Below are positions 1 through 7,500 of a DNA stretch of 8,321 bases, piece after piece. Position numbers and translations under genes: made by a program. This stretch comes from Methylotetracoccus sp. (GTDB lineage: Bacteria; Pseudomonadota; Gammaproteobacteria; Methylococcales; Methylococcaceae), in the NCBI GenBank assembly GCA_025458755.1, contig JALORT010000066.1, positions 1 through 8,321 on the forward strand. Direction: 5' to 3'. Under the pieces are notes generated by a model. The model ran no database searches, was not told where the DNA came from, and was given only the letters and a program-made list of their open reading frames with translations. Every line of letters begins with the position of its first letter. Positions within the stretch are counted from its first letter, which is position 1.

Positions 1-1677
1 GTGGCCGGTTTGGCTGTTCACCCGCAAGGTGAAATCAAGTACACCGTTGGCGTCCAGCTTCGGATTGACCGGCGCGATCGTCGCCGCCCCTTGCAGCATG
101 GCTTCAGTCTTGGCGATGGTTTCCGCGAAATTGTTCGACAGCACGCCCAGTTGCTGCTTGTTGCGGTCGAAGATATCCAGCATCAGCTTGTTGCCGCCGA
201 CGAACTCATGCAGCGCAAAGCCGTTGCGCCGTTCCAGCCACATCGGGCGATTGGAAATGGGCGCGCCGTCGGCGCGCGACATGTGGCACTGCTGGCAACT
301 CTTCGGCTGCGTCGTCGCGTAGCTGCTATGCTCCCACTCGCTGTAAGGCATCTGCTCCGGAAACTCGCTTTCCGGCGTCGTGGTCAAGTTGCCTGACGCA
401 TCGACGTACGGCGTCTTCAGGTTGTGGCAGGCACCGCACAACTTCGATTCCTTCACGTGCGGGCTGTAGGTCGGTGTATAGCCCGTGTGCATGATCATCG
501 GGTTCGGGAAGAGATTGTCGAACGGCCCGTAAATGAGCTTTTGGTCCCCGATTTCATATTGGCCGGTGAAGCCGGCCAAGGTGCCGAGCTTTGGGGAATT
601 CTGAATCTGGTGGCACAAGGTGCAGCCGACTCCGCCGAGTGCTTGGTCATGGCGGTTGTGGTTGGCGCTGAGGAAGCCGCCGTCCAGAATCTGCAATGAT
701 TCGCCGGCTTGCTTGGCTTCGAAATTGGCCATCGGGGCGTGGCAGCGGGTACACTTGTCATTGATCACATGCGCCAGATGCGGGTTGCGGTTCAACTCAC
801 TGCGCACCTTTGCCCGCCACAGCGGGTCGCGCGCCGCGTTGGCCATCATGGTCGAGGACCAGTCGGTTTCGATGGAGACGTCGTTGCCCTGACCGTCCCT
901 GATGTTGTTGTGGCACAGGGTACAGTTGCCCGACCCGGAAAAATGTTCGGACACGAAGGTGGGCAAGCCCCCCGACGCCGGCGGGAGCAGGAAGACATCA
1001 GGAGCGACCAGCGTCGTGACGCTGAACGTGGCCGTCATGCCGCCGATGGTCAGCGTCACGGTGCGCGTCGTGGCGTACTCCGCGGCGGCCATCACATGGA
1101 CGGTCACGCTGTCGCCGCTGTTCACCCAACCCGGTGCGCTGGTGGAAGCTCCGCCATTGACCGAATAAGTTCCCCCCGAAACACTGACGGGAGCCGGTGC
1201 GTCGATCCCGGTCACGGTGACGGGATCGGAGGCGATCAAGGCATTGAGCGCGACGTCCGCGCGGGCGCCGAACGCGAAGGGATCGGGGGTGGTGTCGGCG
1301 ACGAATGGTCGCGTCGTCACAGCGAAGTTTCCTTTGACCCCGCCGATGGTCAGTACCGTCGTGGTGGTGGTCGCGAATGCACTGGATGCGGTTTGCCGGA
1401 CCCGAACGCTTGCACCGTTGGAGACGCTGCCGCGCGCACTCGTGAAACTGCCGTTGTTGACGGAGTAGAGACCGCCGGTGACGGTAATCGTCGCGGCAGC
1501 ATTGATTCCCGTCACGGTGATGGAGTCCGACGTCACGACGGCGCCGGGTTCGACTCCGGTTTTCGGAACGAAGGAGAAGGGGTCCGGGGTGGTATCTCTT
1601 TTCGCCGCCTGAACGCCCGGCGCGATCAACGCGCAGAGTAAGACGACCTGAATCAACGACAAGACAGTGAGCCGCAT
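1..1677 (-). CDS. Exported multiheme c-type cytochrome with N-terminal Ig-like repeats (C-terminus outside window)
   Basis: The frame is open from ATG at 1677 to the left edge: 559 codons without a stop. Residues 1-24 form a signal peptide (MRLTVLSLIQVVLLCALIAPGVQA). Residues 28-222 are two 100-residue beta-rich repeats. Five CxxCH heme c sites follow: C252-H256 (CTLCH), C309-H313 (CTRCH), C352-H356 (CTLCH), C414-H418 (CGACH) and C461-H465 (CQQCH). His residues before most motifs (H245, H300/H303, H340/H343, H397/H407, H450) and H490 are possible distal ligands. The visible end, VNSQTGH, resembles the start of a VNxTGHKxPTG segment that I recall from related multiheme proteins, so more protein should follow to the left. 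The protein should be exported by Sec, receive heme in the periplasm and carry electrons there or at the cell surface; its partner and reaction are unknown. The start is supported by GAGGAA four bases upstream and a sigma-54-type promoter. It is transcribed divergently from the efflux operon. Confidence 0.9.
   Translation of the reverse strand, partial: MRLTVLSLIQVVLLCALIAPGVQAAKRDTTPDPFSFVPKTGVEPGAVVTSDSITVTGINAAATITVTGGLYSVNNGSFTSARGSVSNGASVRVRQTASSAFATTTTTVLTIGGVKGNFAVTTRPFVADTTPDPFAFGARADVALNALIASDPVTVTGIDAPAPVSVSGGTYSVNGGASTSAPGWVNSGDSVTVHVMAAAEYATTRTVTLTIGGMTATFSVTTLVAPDVFLLPPASGGLPTFVSEHFSGSGNCTLCHNNIRDGQGNDVSIETDWSSTMMANAARDPLWRAKVRSELNRNPHLAHVINDKCTRCHAPMANFEAKQAGESLQILDGGFLSANHNRHDQALGGVGCTLCHQIQNSPKLGTLAGFTGQYEIGDQKLIYGPFDNLFPNPMIMHTGYTPTYSPHVKESKLCGACHNLKTPYVDASGNLTTTPESEFPEQMPYSEWEHSSYATTQPKSCQQCHMSRADGAPISNRPMWLERRNGFALHEFVGGNKLMLDIFDRNKQQLGVLSNNFAETIAKTEAMLQGAATIAPVNPKLDANGVLDFTLRVNSQTGH
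1012..1296 (-). repeat. Ig-like protein repeat 2 of the multiheme cytochrome
   Basis: These bases encode residues 128-222. The repeat starts DTTPDPFAF and contains VTVTGIDAP, GGTYSVNGG, a GDSVTV strand, TLTIGG and FSVTT. It aligns with repeat 1 without gaps at a period of exactly 100 residues (300 bp). The alternating Thr/Val strands and Gly-rich turns suggest a beta-sandwich, Ig-like or cadherin-like domain. I recall similar DTTPDPF/TVTGIN repeats in surface proteins of proteobacteria. It is followed by a 30-residue linker to the first heme motif. Confidence 0.8.
1312..1596 (-). repeat. Ig-like protein repeat 1 of the multiheme cytochrome
   Basis: These bases encode residues 28-122, directly after the signal peptide. 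The repeat starts DTTPDPFSF and contains ITVTGINAA, GGLYSVNNG, the strand SVRVRQTASS, VLTIGG and FAVTT. The same landmarks recur 100 residues later in repeat 2. The two copies have clearly diverged in sequence, so this is an old duplication and not a recent one or an assembly artefact. Confidence 0.8.
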
Positions 1678-1680
1678 GGC

Positions 1681-1686
1681 TTCCTC
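1681..1686 (-). promoter_or_regulatory. Ribosome binding site of the multiheme cytochrome gene
   Basis: On the minus strand GAGGAA is followed by GCC and one more base arrangement that places it 3-4 bases from the ATG at 1677. It is the best Shine-Dalgarno match near any start in the window and fixes the start of the cytochrome gene. Confidence 0.7.
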
Positions 1687-1715
1687 GAGCAACAATCAAT
1701 GGGTGCCCAGGAAAC

Positions 1716-1730
1716 GCAACTGGCGTGCCA
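1716..1730 (-). promoter_or_regulatory. Sigma-54 (RpoN) -24/-12 promoter for the cytochrome gene
   Basis: The minus strand reads TGGCACGCCAGTTGC. The known RpoN consensus is TGGCACG-N4-TTGCW; every fixed position matches except the last (G instead of A/T). The invariant GG (-25/-24) and GC (-13/-12) have the required spacing. With C1716 as -12, transcription would start near 1704, giving a leader of about 27 nt that contains the GAGGAA ribosome site. Strand, distance and match all agree. RpoN promoters need an enhancer-binding ATPase; no such regulator gene lies in the window. Transcription from this site has not been shown. Confidence 0.72.
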
Positions 1731-1733
1731 AAT

Positions 1734-1746
1734 TAAGAAAATGATG
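1734..1746 (-). promoter_or_regulatory. Possible IHF site upstream of the sigma-54 promoter
   Basis: The minus strand reads CATCATTTTCTTA, which matches seven of nine fixed positions of the IHF consensus WATCAANNNNTTR. It lies in the only AT-rich patch of the region (1731-1765), just upstream of the -24 element. IHF often bends DNA between activator and RpoN polymerase, but it usually binds somewhat further upstream. The match is weak and could be chance in AT-rich DNA. Confidence 0.25.
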
Positions 1747-1794
1747 TATTACTAATATTTAAGCCATGTAGCCGGCACAGCCCGACCTGCAGGT

Positions 1795-1928
1795 TGTGGC
1801 GAATGGCCCAACGGCATGCGGGAAACCACACAGGCGAAGGCCTGGCGGACTTCAGCGGCGGGCGGTCGCCCGCCGCGCCACACGGGAATCGCCCGCGCCG
1901 ACAACCCGCGCGCAAACATCGGGTGTGG
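1795..1928. repeat. Four TGTGG/CCACA pentamers upstream of the sigma-54 promoter
   Basis: TGTGG occurs at 1795-1799 and 1924-1928 and CCACA at 1826-1830 and 1878-1882. The outer part of the set extends to a 7-bp inverted pair, GCCACAC (1877-1883) and GTGTGGC (1923-1929). They lie about 90 to 225 bases upstream of the predicted start of cytochrome transcription, where activators of RpoN promoters usually bind. The spacings (about 31, 52 and 46) are irregular, and the units are short, so they may be chance. Confidence 0.25.
1855..1876. repeat. Perfect 10-bp GC-rich inverted repeat (hairpin)
   Basis: GCGGCGGGCG at 1855-1864 and CGCCCGCCGC at 1867-1876 are exact reverse complements separated by GT. 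In RNA this would form a very stable 9-bp stem with a four-base loop. Neither strand has a following run of U, so it is not a standard intrinsic terminator. It could be an operator, an attenuator-like leader hairpin or a structural element. It lies about 150-170 bases upstream of the cytochrome transcription start. Confidence 0.6.
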
Positions 1929-2200
1929 CCCGAGGGGTCCAGATCGGTTGCTGCGGCCGAGGGGATATCGGCTCGCGGCCCGTCGTCCCCAACGCTCTCG
2001 ACAGAAACTCCGGCGGCATTCTGCCGTACGCCCAGTGTAGAATGCAGTATTTGGCGTGCAGCTACGTGAAGGCTTTGTCCGACGCACCTGCGTCCACGAA
2101 CCGCATAGACGTCTTCGATTCGCGCACGGGCCGAACGCTCGGCCGATGCCGCACCGAACCGCCGGTTCCGGTCCATTCGTTGATCAGCACACTCAGCAAG

Positions 2201-3490
2201 TTGAAGAGTTCGAACCCAAACTTCCGAGCCACGACTAGACGGCACCTGACGGCACGCCAGATCCTGCTGGTCTGTACGCTGACCCTATCAGCCGCGGCCC
2301 AAGCCGTTATGCGCCCTGCCGACGCAACGGTCGTCCCCTACGACCCGGCGCTGGGTCTGTCCAAGGTCGTCGAAGCCTCTTTCGAGACGTATCCGCGGCA
2401 GGCGTTGATCTCGGCCTCCGAAGAAGAAGCGAAAGCGCTGCAAACCCGCGCTGCGAGCTGGATTGCGGGCTACCCGCTGATCTTTATCCAGTACATCGAC
2501 GATACCATCATGTCCAGTCAGGGCTTGGTGGAACTGCAGACCGGCTATCAGATCCCGGTGTGGATGTGGGGTCAGAAGGAAAGCGGGCAACGGGTCGCCG
2601 ATGAAGCCGTACGCAGCACGTTGGCGTTCGGACGAGCGGTCAAACATGAAGTCGCCGGCGTGGTCCGCGACGCGTTGTGGAACATCAAGCTGGCCGAAAA
2701 CCGCTACGAACTGGCGCAACAAATCTACGATGTGGCTACGAAGCTGGTTGCGACCGTGACCCGGCGCGTCGAGCTCGGCGATCTCTCGCGCTCGGACCTG
2801 CTGATGGCCGAGAGCGACGCACTGGAAAAGAAAACCCTGGTCGGTCAGGCCGAATTGGAACTGATCAAGGCCTATCAGGCCTACACCAACGCGACCCGTC
2901 TACAGCGCGTGCCCACCGAGTTTGCCGAAACGCAGAGCAAGATCAAGGAAATCGAAGAGGGTCACCCGTCGGTCGCCGCCATTACCGCGATGATCGAAAG
3001 GGCTCAGGCACAGGTCGACTGGACGCGGCGCTTCAAACAAGGCAACCAGCCCTCGATCATGGTCGGCACCAACCATGCTCGGACATTCGTCGGCGAGTCC
3101 ATGAACAGCGGGACCAATCTGGTGCTGCAGATCCCGATCGGCGGCGAAGATTTCAATGCGCCGTATGTTGCCGAAGCCAATATCGCCTTGAACCAGAAAA
3201 TCGTGGAGCGTGAGACGCTGCTGCGCGAGTTGAACAAGGCGTTGGCCGGCATCCGCCGCAGTATCGAAACCAACCGTTCGCTGCTAGAGATCGCCGAGCG
3301 CCGCCGCGAAATCGCGGAGACGCAGATCAAGATGAATCACTTGGCGTTCGAATCGGGCGAGATCGAATTGATCAATTTCCTCAAAATTCAATCCAGCGCG
3401 CAGGCGACCATTCGCGATGCCCGCGAACGGGCCATTCTGCTGCAGCGCGATCTGGCACTCTACAATCAGATCGTCGGCATTACACCGTGA
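2201..3490 (+). CDS. Outer-membrane efflux protein of the TolC/CzcC-CusC type
   Basis: This is the outer-membrane channel of the efflux system. In the TolC family such proteins form a trimer, with a beta-barrel in the outer membrane and a long helical tunnel in the periplasm. The mature part shows long amphipathic helices in two similar halves. Landmarks are AGYPLIFIQY, IPVWMWGQKE, VVRDALWNIKLAENRYELA and GDLSRSDLLMAESDALEKK, and a second half ending FESGEIELINFLKIQSSAQ, as in metal-efflux outer-membrane factors. The start is uncertain. No ATG with a ribosome site lies near the signal peptide. TTG at 2201 gives 429 residues, normal for the family, with a hydrophobic core ILLVCTLTLSAAAQA at 21-35 and likely cleavage after A35. 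CTG at 2246 is an alternative. The long upstream extension to 1796 is unlikely to be translated. No lipobox is visible. The stop overlaps the adaptor start as GTGA. Confidence 0.85.
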   Translation: MKSSNPNFRATTRRHLTARQILLVCTLTLSAAAQAVMRPADATVVPYDPALGLSKVVEASFETYPRQALISASEEEAKALQTRAASWIAGYPLIFIQYIDDTIMSSQGLVELQTGYQIPVWMWGQKESGQRVADEAVRSTLAFGRAVKHEVAGVVRDALWNIKLAENRYELAQQIYDVATKLVATVTRRVELGDLSRSDLLMAESDALEKKTLVGQAELELIKAYQAYTNATRLQRVPTEFAETQSKIKEIEEGHPSVAAITAMIERAQAQVDWTRRFKQGNQPSIMVGTNHARTFVGESMNSGTNLVLQIPIGGEDFNAPYVAEANIALNQKIVERETLLRELNKALAGIRRSIETNRSLLEIAERRREIAETQIKMNHLAFESGEIELINFLKIQSSAQATIRDARERAILLQRDLALYNQIVGITP

Positions 3491-4578
3491 CACGAGTCCT
3501 CCGCGTCGTCCTGGTGCTGGTGGTATTCCACCCCGCATCGGCGGACGATCTGGTGAAACTGGGGGCGGAACAAGCGGAGCACCTGGGCATCCGCACCGTA
3601 CGGCCGACGCGGGTCGACACACTCCCGCTGGCGCGCGCGCCGGGGCGCATCGTGGTGCCCCCGCAGCATGAGTTCCTGGTCAGTGCGCCTCAGGCGGGGC
3701 TCGTAAGCAAAGTCAACGTCGCACTCGGAACCAATGTCCGCGCCGGCCAGGTCCTGGCTGAACTGCAGAGCCCGAACTGGGTCGGGCTGCAGCGCGACCT
3801 GCTCGATGCCGTCACCGAATACGAGTTGGCCAACCGGCAACTGCAGCGCGATCAAACCTTGCTGGACGAAGGGATCATCGCCCGGATGCGCTGGCAGGAG
3901 ACCAAGAGCCGCTTCGATATCGCCCAAACCAAGCTCCGCCAGGCGGAACAGGTCCTGACGATGTCAGGCATGTCCGAGCAGCAGCTCCGGCAACTGGAAC
4001 AGTCACGGCGCCTGAGCGAATCCCTCGAACTGCGTTCCCCGATCGACGGCGTGCTGCTGGAGCGGATGGCGGTGGCCGGTCAACGGGTGGACAGCTTGAC
4101 CCCGCTGTTCAAGGTCGCCAGCCTGAAAGAGCTATGGCTGGAAATCGACATGCCGCAGGAGCGCGTGCACGAACTGCGGATCGGGGACAAAGTTACCCTG
4201 GACAGCCCGGCAATCAACGCCCGCATCACCCAGGTCAGCCGCAACATCAACCCAAACAGCCAGAGCGTGCTGGTCCGCTCGGTGATCGAGGGGAAAACGT
4301 CGGGGGTGCTGCCGGGCCAGAATGTCACGGTCGGCATCTCGCACGCCAGTACCGACATCATCGCGCGACTGCCGATCGCGGCCCTGGTCAATCAGGCAGG
4401 CAAACAATACATGTTTGTCCGCACGCCCAGGGGCTTTGAAGTACGCCGCGTGGCGGTCGCGGGCGTCGAAGCCCGCGAGGTCATCGTGCACGAAGGCCTG
4501 CAGCCGGACGACGAGGTCGTAGTTCAAGGCACCGCCGCTCTCAAGGCGGCCTGGCTCGGCATCGGCGAAAGCGAGTAG
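3487..4578 (+). CDS. Periplasmic adaptor (membrane fusion protein) of an HME-type RND efflux system
   Basis: The protein has 363 residues and links the inner-membrane pump to the outer-membrane channel. Order of parts: signal peptide 1-19 (MTRVLRVVLVLVVFHPASA); first lipoyl half about 61-98 (SAPQAGLVSKV...LAELQSPNW); alpha-hairpin about 99-178, rich in Gln, Arg and Leu; second lipoyl half from about 180 (LRSPIDGVLLERMAVAGQRV); beta-barrel about 208-285 (LWLEIDMPQERV); membrane-proximal domain to the end. This is the CzcB/CusB architecture. The N-terminus after the signal has no methionine, so the three-Met Cu(I)/Ag(I) site known from CusB is absent, as is any His-rich metal domain. The start GTG at 3487 shares four bases (GTGA) with the upstream stop and has no clear ribosome site, so it is probably translated by coupling. 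Confidence 0.9.
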   Translation: MTRVLRVVLVLVVFHPASADDLVKLGAEQAEHLGIRTVRPTRVDTLPLARAPGRIVVPPQHEFLVSAPQAGLVSKVNVALGTNVRAGQVLAELQSPNWVGLQRDLLDAVTEYELANRQLQRDQTLLDEGIIARMRWQETKSRFDIAQTKLRQAEQVLTMSGMSEQQLRQLEQSRRLSESLELRSPIDGVLLERMAVAGQRVDSLTPLFKVASLKELWLEIDMPQERVHELRIGDKVTLDSPAINARITQVSRNINPNSQSVLVRSVIEGKTSGVLPGQNVTVGISHASTDIIARLPIAALVNQAGKQYMFVRTPRGFEVRRVAVAGVEAREVIVHEGLQPDDEVVVQGTAALKAAWLGIGESE

Positions 4579-4579
4579 C

Positions 4580-7500
4580 GTGGCGCGCCTGATCGAGTTC
4601 GCGCTGACCCAGCGCATCCTGGTGCTGGTGCTCGCCTTGCTCTTGGCTGGCGGGGGTTATCTCGCCGTCGTCGGCATTCCAATCGACGCCTTCCCCGACG
4701 TCTCGCCGACCCAGGTCAAGATCATTGTCAAGGCGCCCGGCATGACGCCCGAGGAAGTCGAGACCCGCATCACCGCGCCCATCGAGGTGGAGCTGCTGGG
4801 CATCCCGAAGCAAACGATGCTGCGCTCCATCGCCAAATACGCGTTGACCGATATCACGATCGACTTCGCGGAAGGCACCGATATCTACTGGGCGCGGCAG
4901 CAGGTCGCCGAACGCCTGAACGGCGTCTGGGGTTCCATTCCGGACGGGGTGCAGGGCGGCATCGCGCCGATGACCACCCCGCTGGGCGAGATGTTCATGT
5001 TCACCGTGGAAGGCGGCGATCTGAACCTGATGGAAACCCGCAACCTGCTGGACTGGGTGATTCGGCCGGCCCTTCGCACGGTACCCGGCGTCGCCGACGT
5101 GAACACGCTGGGAGGAATGGTCCGGAGCTACGAAGTGGTCCCCGACAACGCCCGCATGACTTCGCGTGGCGTCACCACCGATGATTTGATCCGGGCGCTG
5201 CAGTCCAATAACCGGGACGACGGCGCCGGACGTCTGATCGAGGGCGAAGAAGCCCTGCTGGTCCGCGCTCAGGGGCGCATCCGCAATCTGGACGATGCGC
5301 GGGCGATCGTGGTCGCCAACCGCGAGGGCGCCTCGATTACCGTCAGGGACGTCGCCGAGGTCCGGATCGGCGCACTGACCCGCTACGGGGCGGTCAGCCA
5401 GGACGGCAAGGGCGAGGTGTCGGAAGGATTGGTGTTAAGCCTCAGGGGGGCCAATGCCCGGCAGGTGATTGCCGACTTGCAGCAGAAAATCAAAGAGATT
5501 CAACCCGCACTGCCGGACGGGGTCGAACTCCGTACGTTCTACGACCGCGGCAAGCTGGTAGAACGGGCGATCGCCACCATGGTGGGAGCGCTGAAAGAAG
5601 CCACCGTGCTCGTGATCATTTTGCTGATGCTGTTTCTCGGCGACATTCGGGCCGCGCTGACGGTGGCCGCGATCCTGCCCCTCGCGGCGTTGTTCACTTT
5701 CCTATTGATGCGCCAATTCGACCTGACGGCCAACTTGATGAGTCTCGGCGGCCTCGCGATCGCGATCGGCAAACTGGTCGACCCGGCGGTGGTGGTCGTG
5801 GAGAACATCACCACCCATCTGTCAGATCCCGAGAAATCGGCCCGAATGCCGCGCCTGCACCTGATCTACCGCGCAATGCGTGAAGTCGCCGCGCCGGTCG
5901 TCTCGGGGTCGATGATCATCGGTATCGTGTTCGTTCCGCTGTTGACTCTCGAAGGGCTTGAAGGGAAGCTGTTCCGCCCGGTGGCGTTCACCAATGTGTT
6001 CGCGATGAGCGGTTCCCTGCTGCTGTCGCTGTTCGTTATCCCGGTCTTGGCCTCGTTCGTGATGGGCCGTACGCCGCATCGGGAACCCTGGCTCGCGCGA
6101 AAACTTCACGAGCTTTATCAGCCGGCGCTGGTCTACTGCCTCCGGCACAGCCGGTGGGTCGTCGTCGGCGCGGCGCTGCTGCTGCTCGCGACGGCTATCG
6201 CGTATTCCCGTATCGGCAAGACCTTCATGCCAACCATGGACGAAGGCGACATCATCGTCCAAGTGGAGAAGCTGCCATCGATCACGCTGGACGAATCGGT
6301 GCGGCTGGACCGCCGCATTCAGAAAGCGATCATGGACCACGTCCCCGAAGTCACGCGGATCGTCGCGCGCGTCGGCGCCGACGAGATCGGTCTCGATCCG
6401 ATGGGGCTCAATGAAACCGACACGTTCATGGTGCTGAAGCCTCGCGAACAATGGCGGATGGATTCAAAGGAAGAATTGATCGAGGATATCCGCAAGGTGC
6501 TAACGACGATCCCGGGCATCGCCTACGGCTTTACGCAGCCGATCCAGATGCGCGTCACTGAGATGCTCTCCGGGGTGCGCGGCGATGTCGCGATCAAGCT
6601 GTACGGCCCGGACCTCAACGTGCTGAACACCAAGGCGCGGGAAATCGCGGACCTGCTGCATAACATCCCAGGTTCGTCCGATGTGTTTACCGCACGCAAC
6701 CAGGGCATGCAATATCTCCAGGTCCAGATCGACCGGCTAGCCGCCGGCCGCCTCGGGCTCGACGGCGACACGCTGGAACAGATGCTCCGCGCCCAGATCG
6801 AGGGTCTCAGGCTCGGCATCGTGCAGGAAGGCATTCAGCGGACGCCGCTGCTGCTGCGCGGTGCCGGTGATGCCTCCCATTTTTCGACGCTGCAGATCAC
6901 CCTGCCGAGCGGCGCTCGCGTGCCGCTCTCGGCCGTGGCCAAGATCGAACGGGTCGAAGGCGTGGTGTCGATTGCCCGTGAACGTGGCCAGCGTTTCGCC
7001 GTCGTGCGCAGTAACGTTCAGGGGCGGGATCTGGTGGGTTTCGTCGATGAGGCACGCTCCGCCGTCGCCGAGCGAATTGAACTGCCGCAAGGCTACTTCA
7101 TCGCCTGGGGTGGCCAATTCGAGAATCAGCAACGCGCCGCCGCCCGGCTGGCGTTAGTGATCCCGGTGTCGATCGGGCTGATATTCCTGCTGCTGTTCGC
7201 CACGTTCGGCTCGGTGCGGCAGGCCGCGCTGGTGCTGTCCAATATTCCGCTGGCATTGATCGGCGGCGTGTTCGGCCTCTGGTGGGCGGGCGAATACTTG
7301 TCCGTCTCCGCATCGGTCGGTTTTATCTCGCTGCTGGGCATCGCCGTGCTCAACGGCGTGGTGATGGTGACCTACTTCAACCGTTTGCGGGCGCTGGGAA
7401 TGAGCATGGAGGAAGTCGTCGTGACCGGCGCGGTCCGCCGGCTGCGTCCGGTCCTGATGACCGCCAGCATCGCGGCGTTCGGCTTGATCCCGTTGCTGTA

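Larger units (their letters stand above)
1678..2200. other. Divergent intergenic region between cytochrome gene and efflux operon
   Basis: About 520 bases separate the two divergent starts. The left end holds the RpoN promoter and an AT-rich patch. The middle (1795-1928) holds a perfect GC hairpin and four TGTGG/CCACA pentamers. The right part (1930-2200) shows no domain in any frame. A plus-strand frame stays open from 1796 into the outer-membrane gene, but its translation (Arg/Pro/Gly-rich, no signal or domain) looks like GC-rich DNA without stops. A TAGAAT box at 2038-2043 resembles a -10 element but lacks a good -35. I found no convincing promoter for the efflux operon and no metal-regulator gene. 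Confidence 0.6.

Noticed and set aside
709..1641. Plus-strand 310-codon open frame and other long frames between 1 and 1700
   Set aside because: They lie opposite or out of phase with the cytochrome gene. Their translations are Arg/Gly/His-rich with no domain, while the minus-strand frame from 1677 has a signal peptide, repeats and heme motifs.
998..1699. Minus-strand 233-codon frame with ATG at 1699
   Set aside because: It is in a different frame from the cytochrome and encodes an Arg/His-rich sequence without features. The frame from 1677 has the better ribosome site and real domains.
2038..2043. TAGAAT as -10 box for the efflux operon
   Set aside because: No acceptable -35 hexamer lies at 16-18 bases upstream; TCGACA at 1998-2003 has the wrong spacing. 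A single hexamer is too weak.
2237..2257. Twin-arginine-like stretch TRRHLTARQ in the outer-membrane protein signal
   Set aside because: TolC-type proteins use the Sec route, and the motif lacks the usual F-L-K part, so it is probably just a basic n-region.
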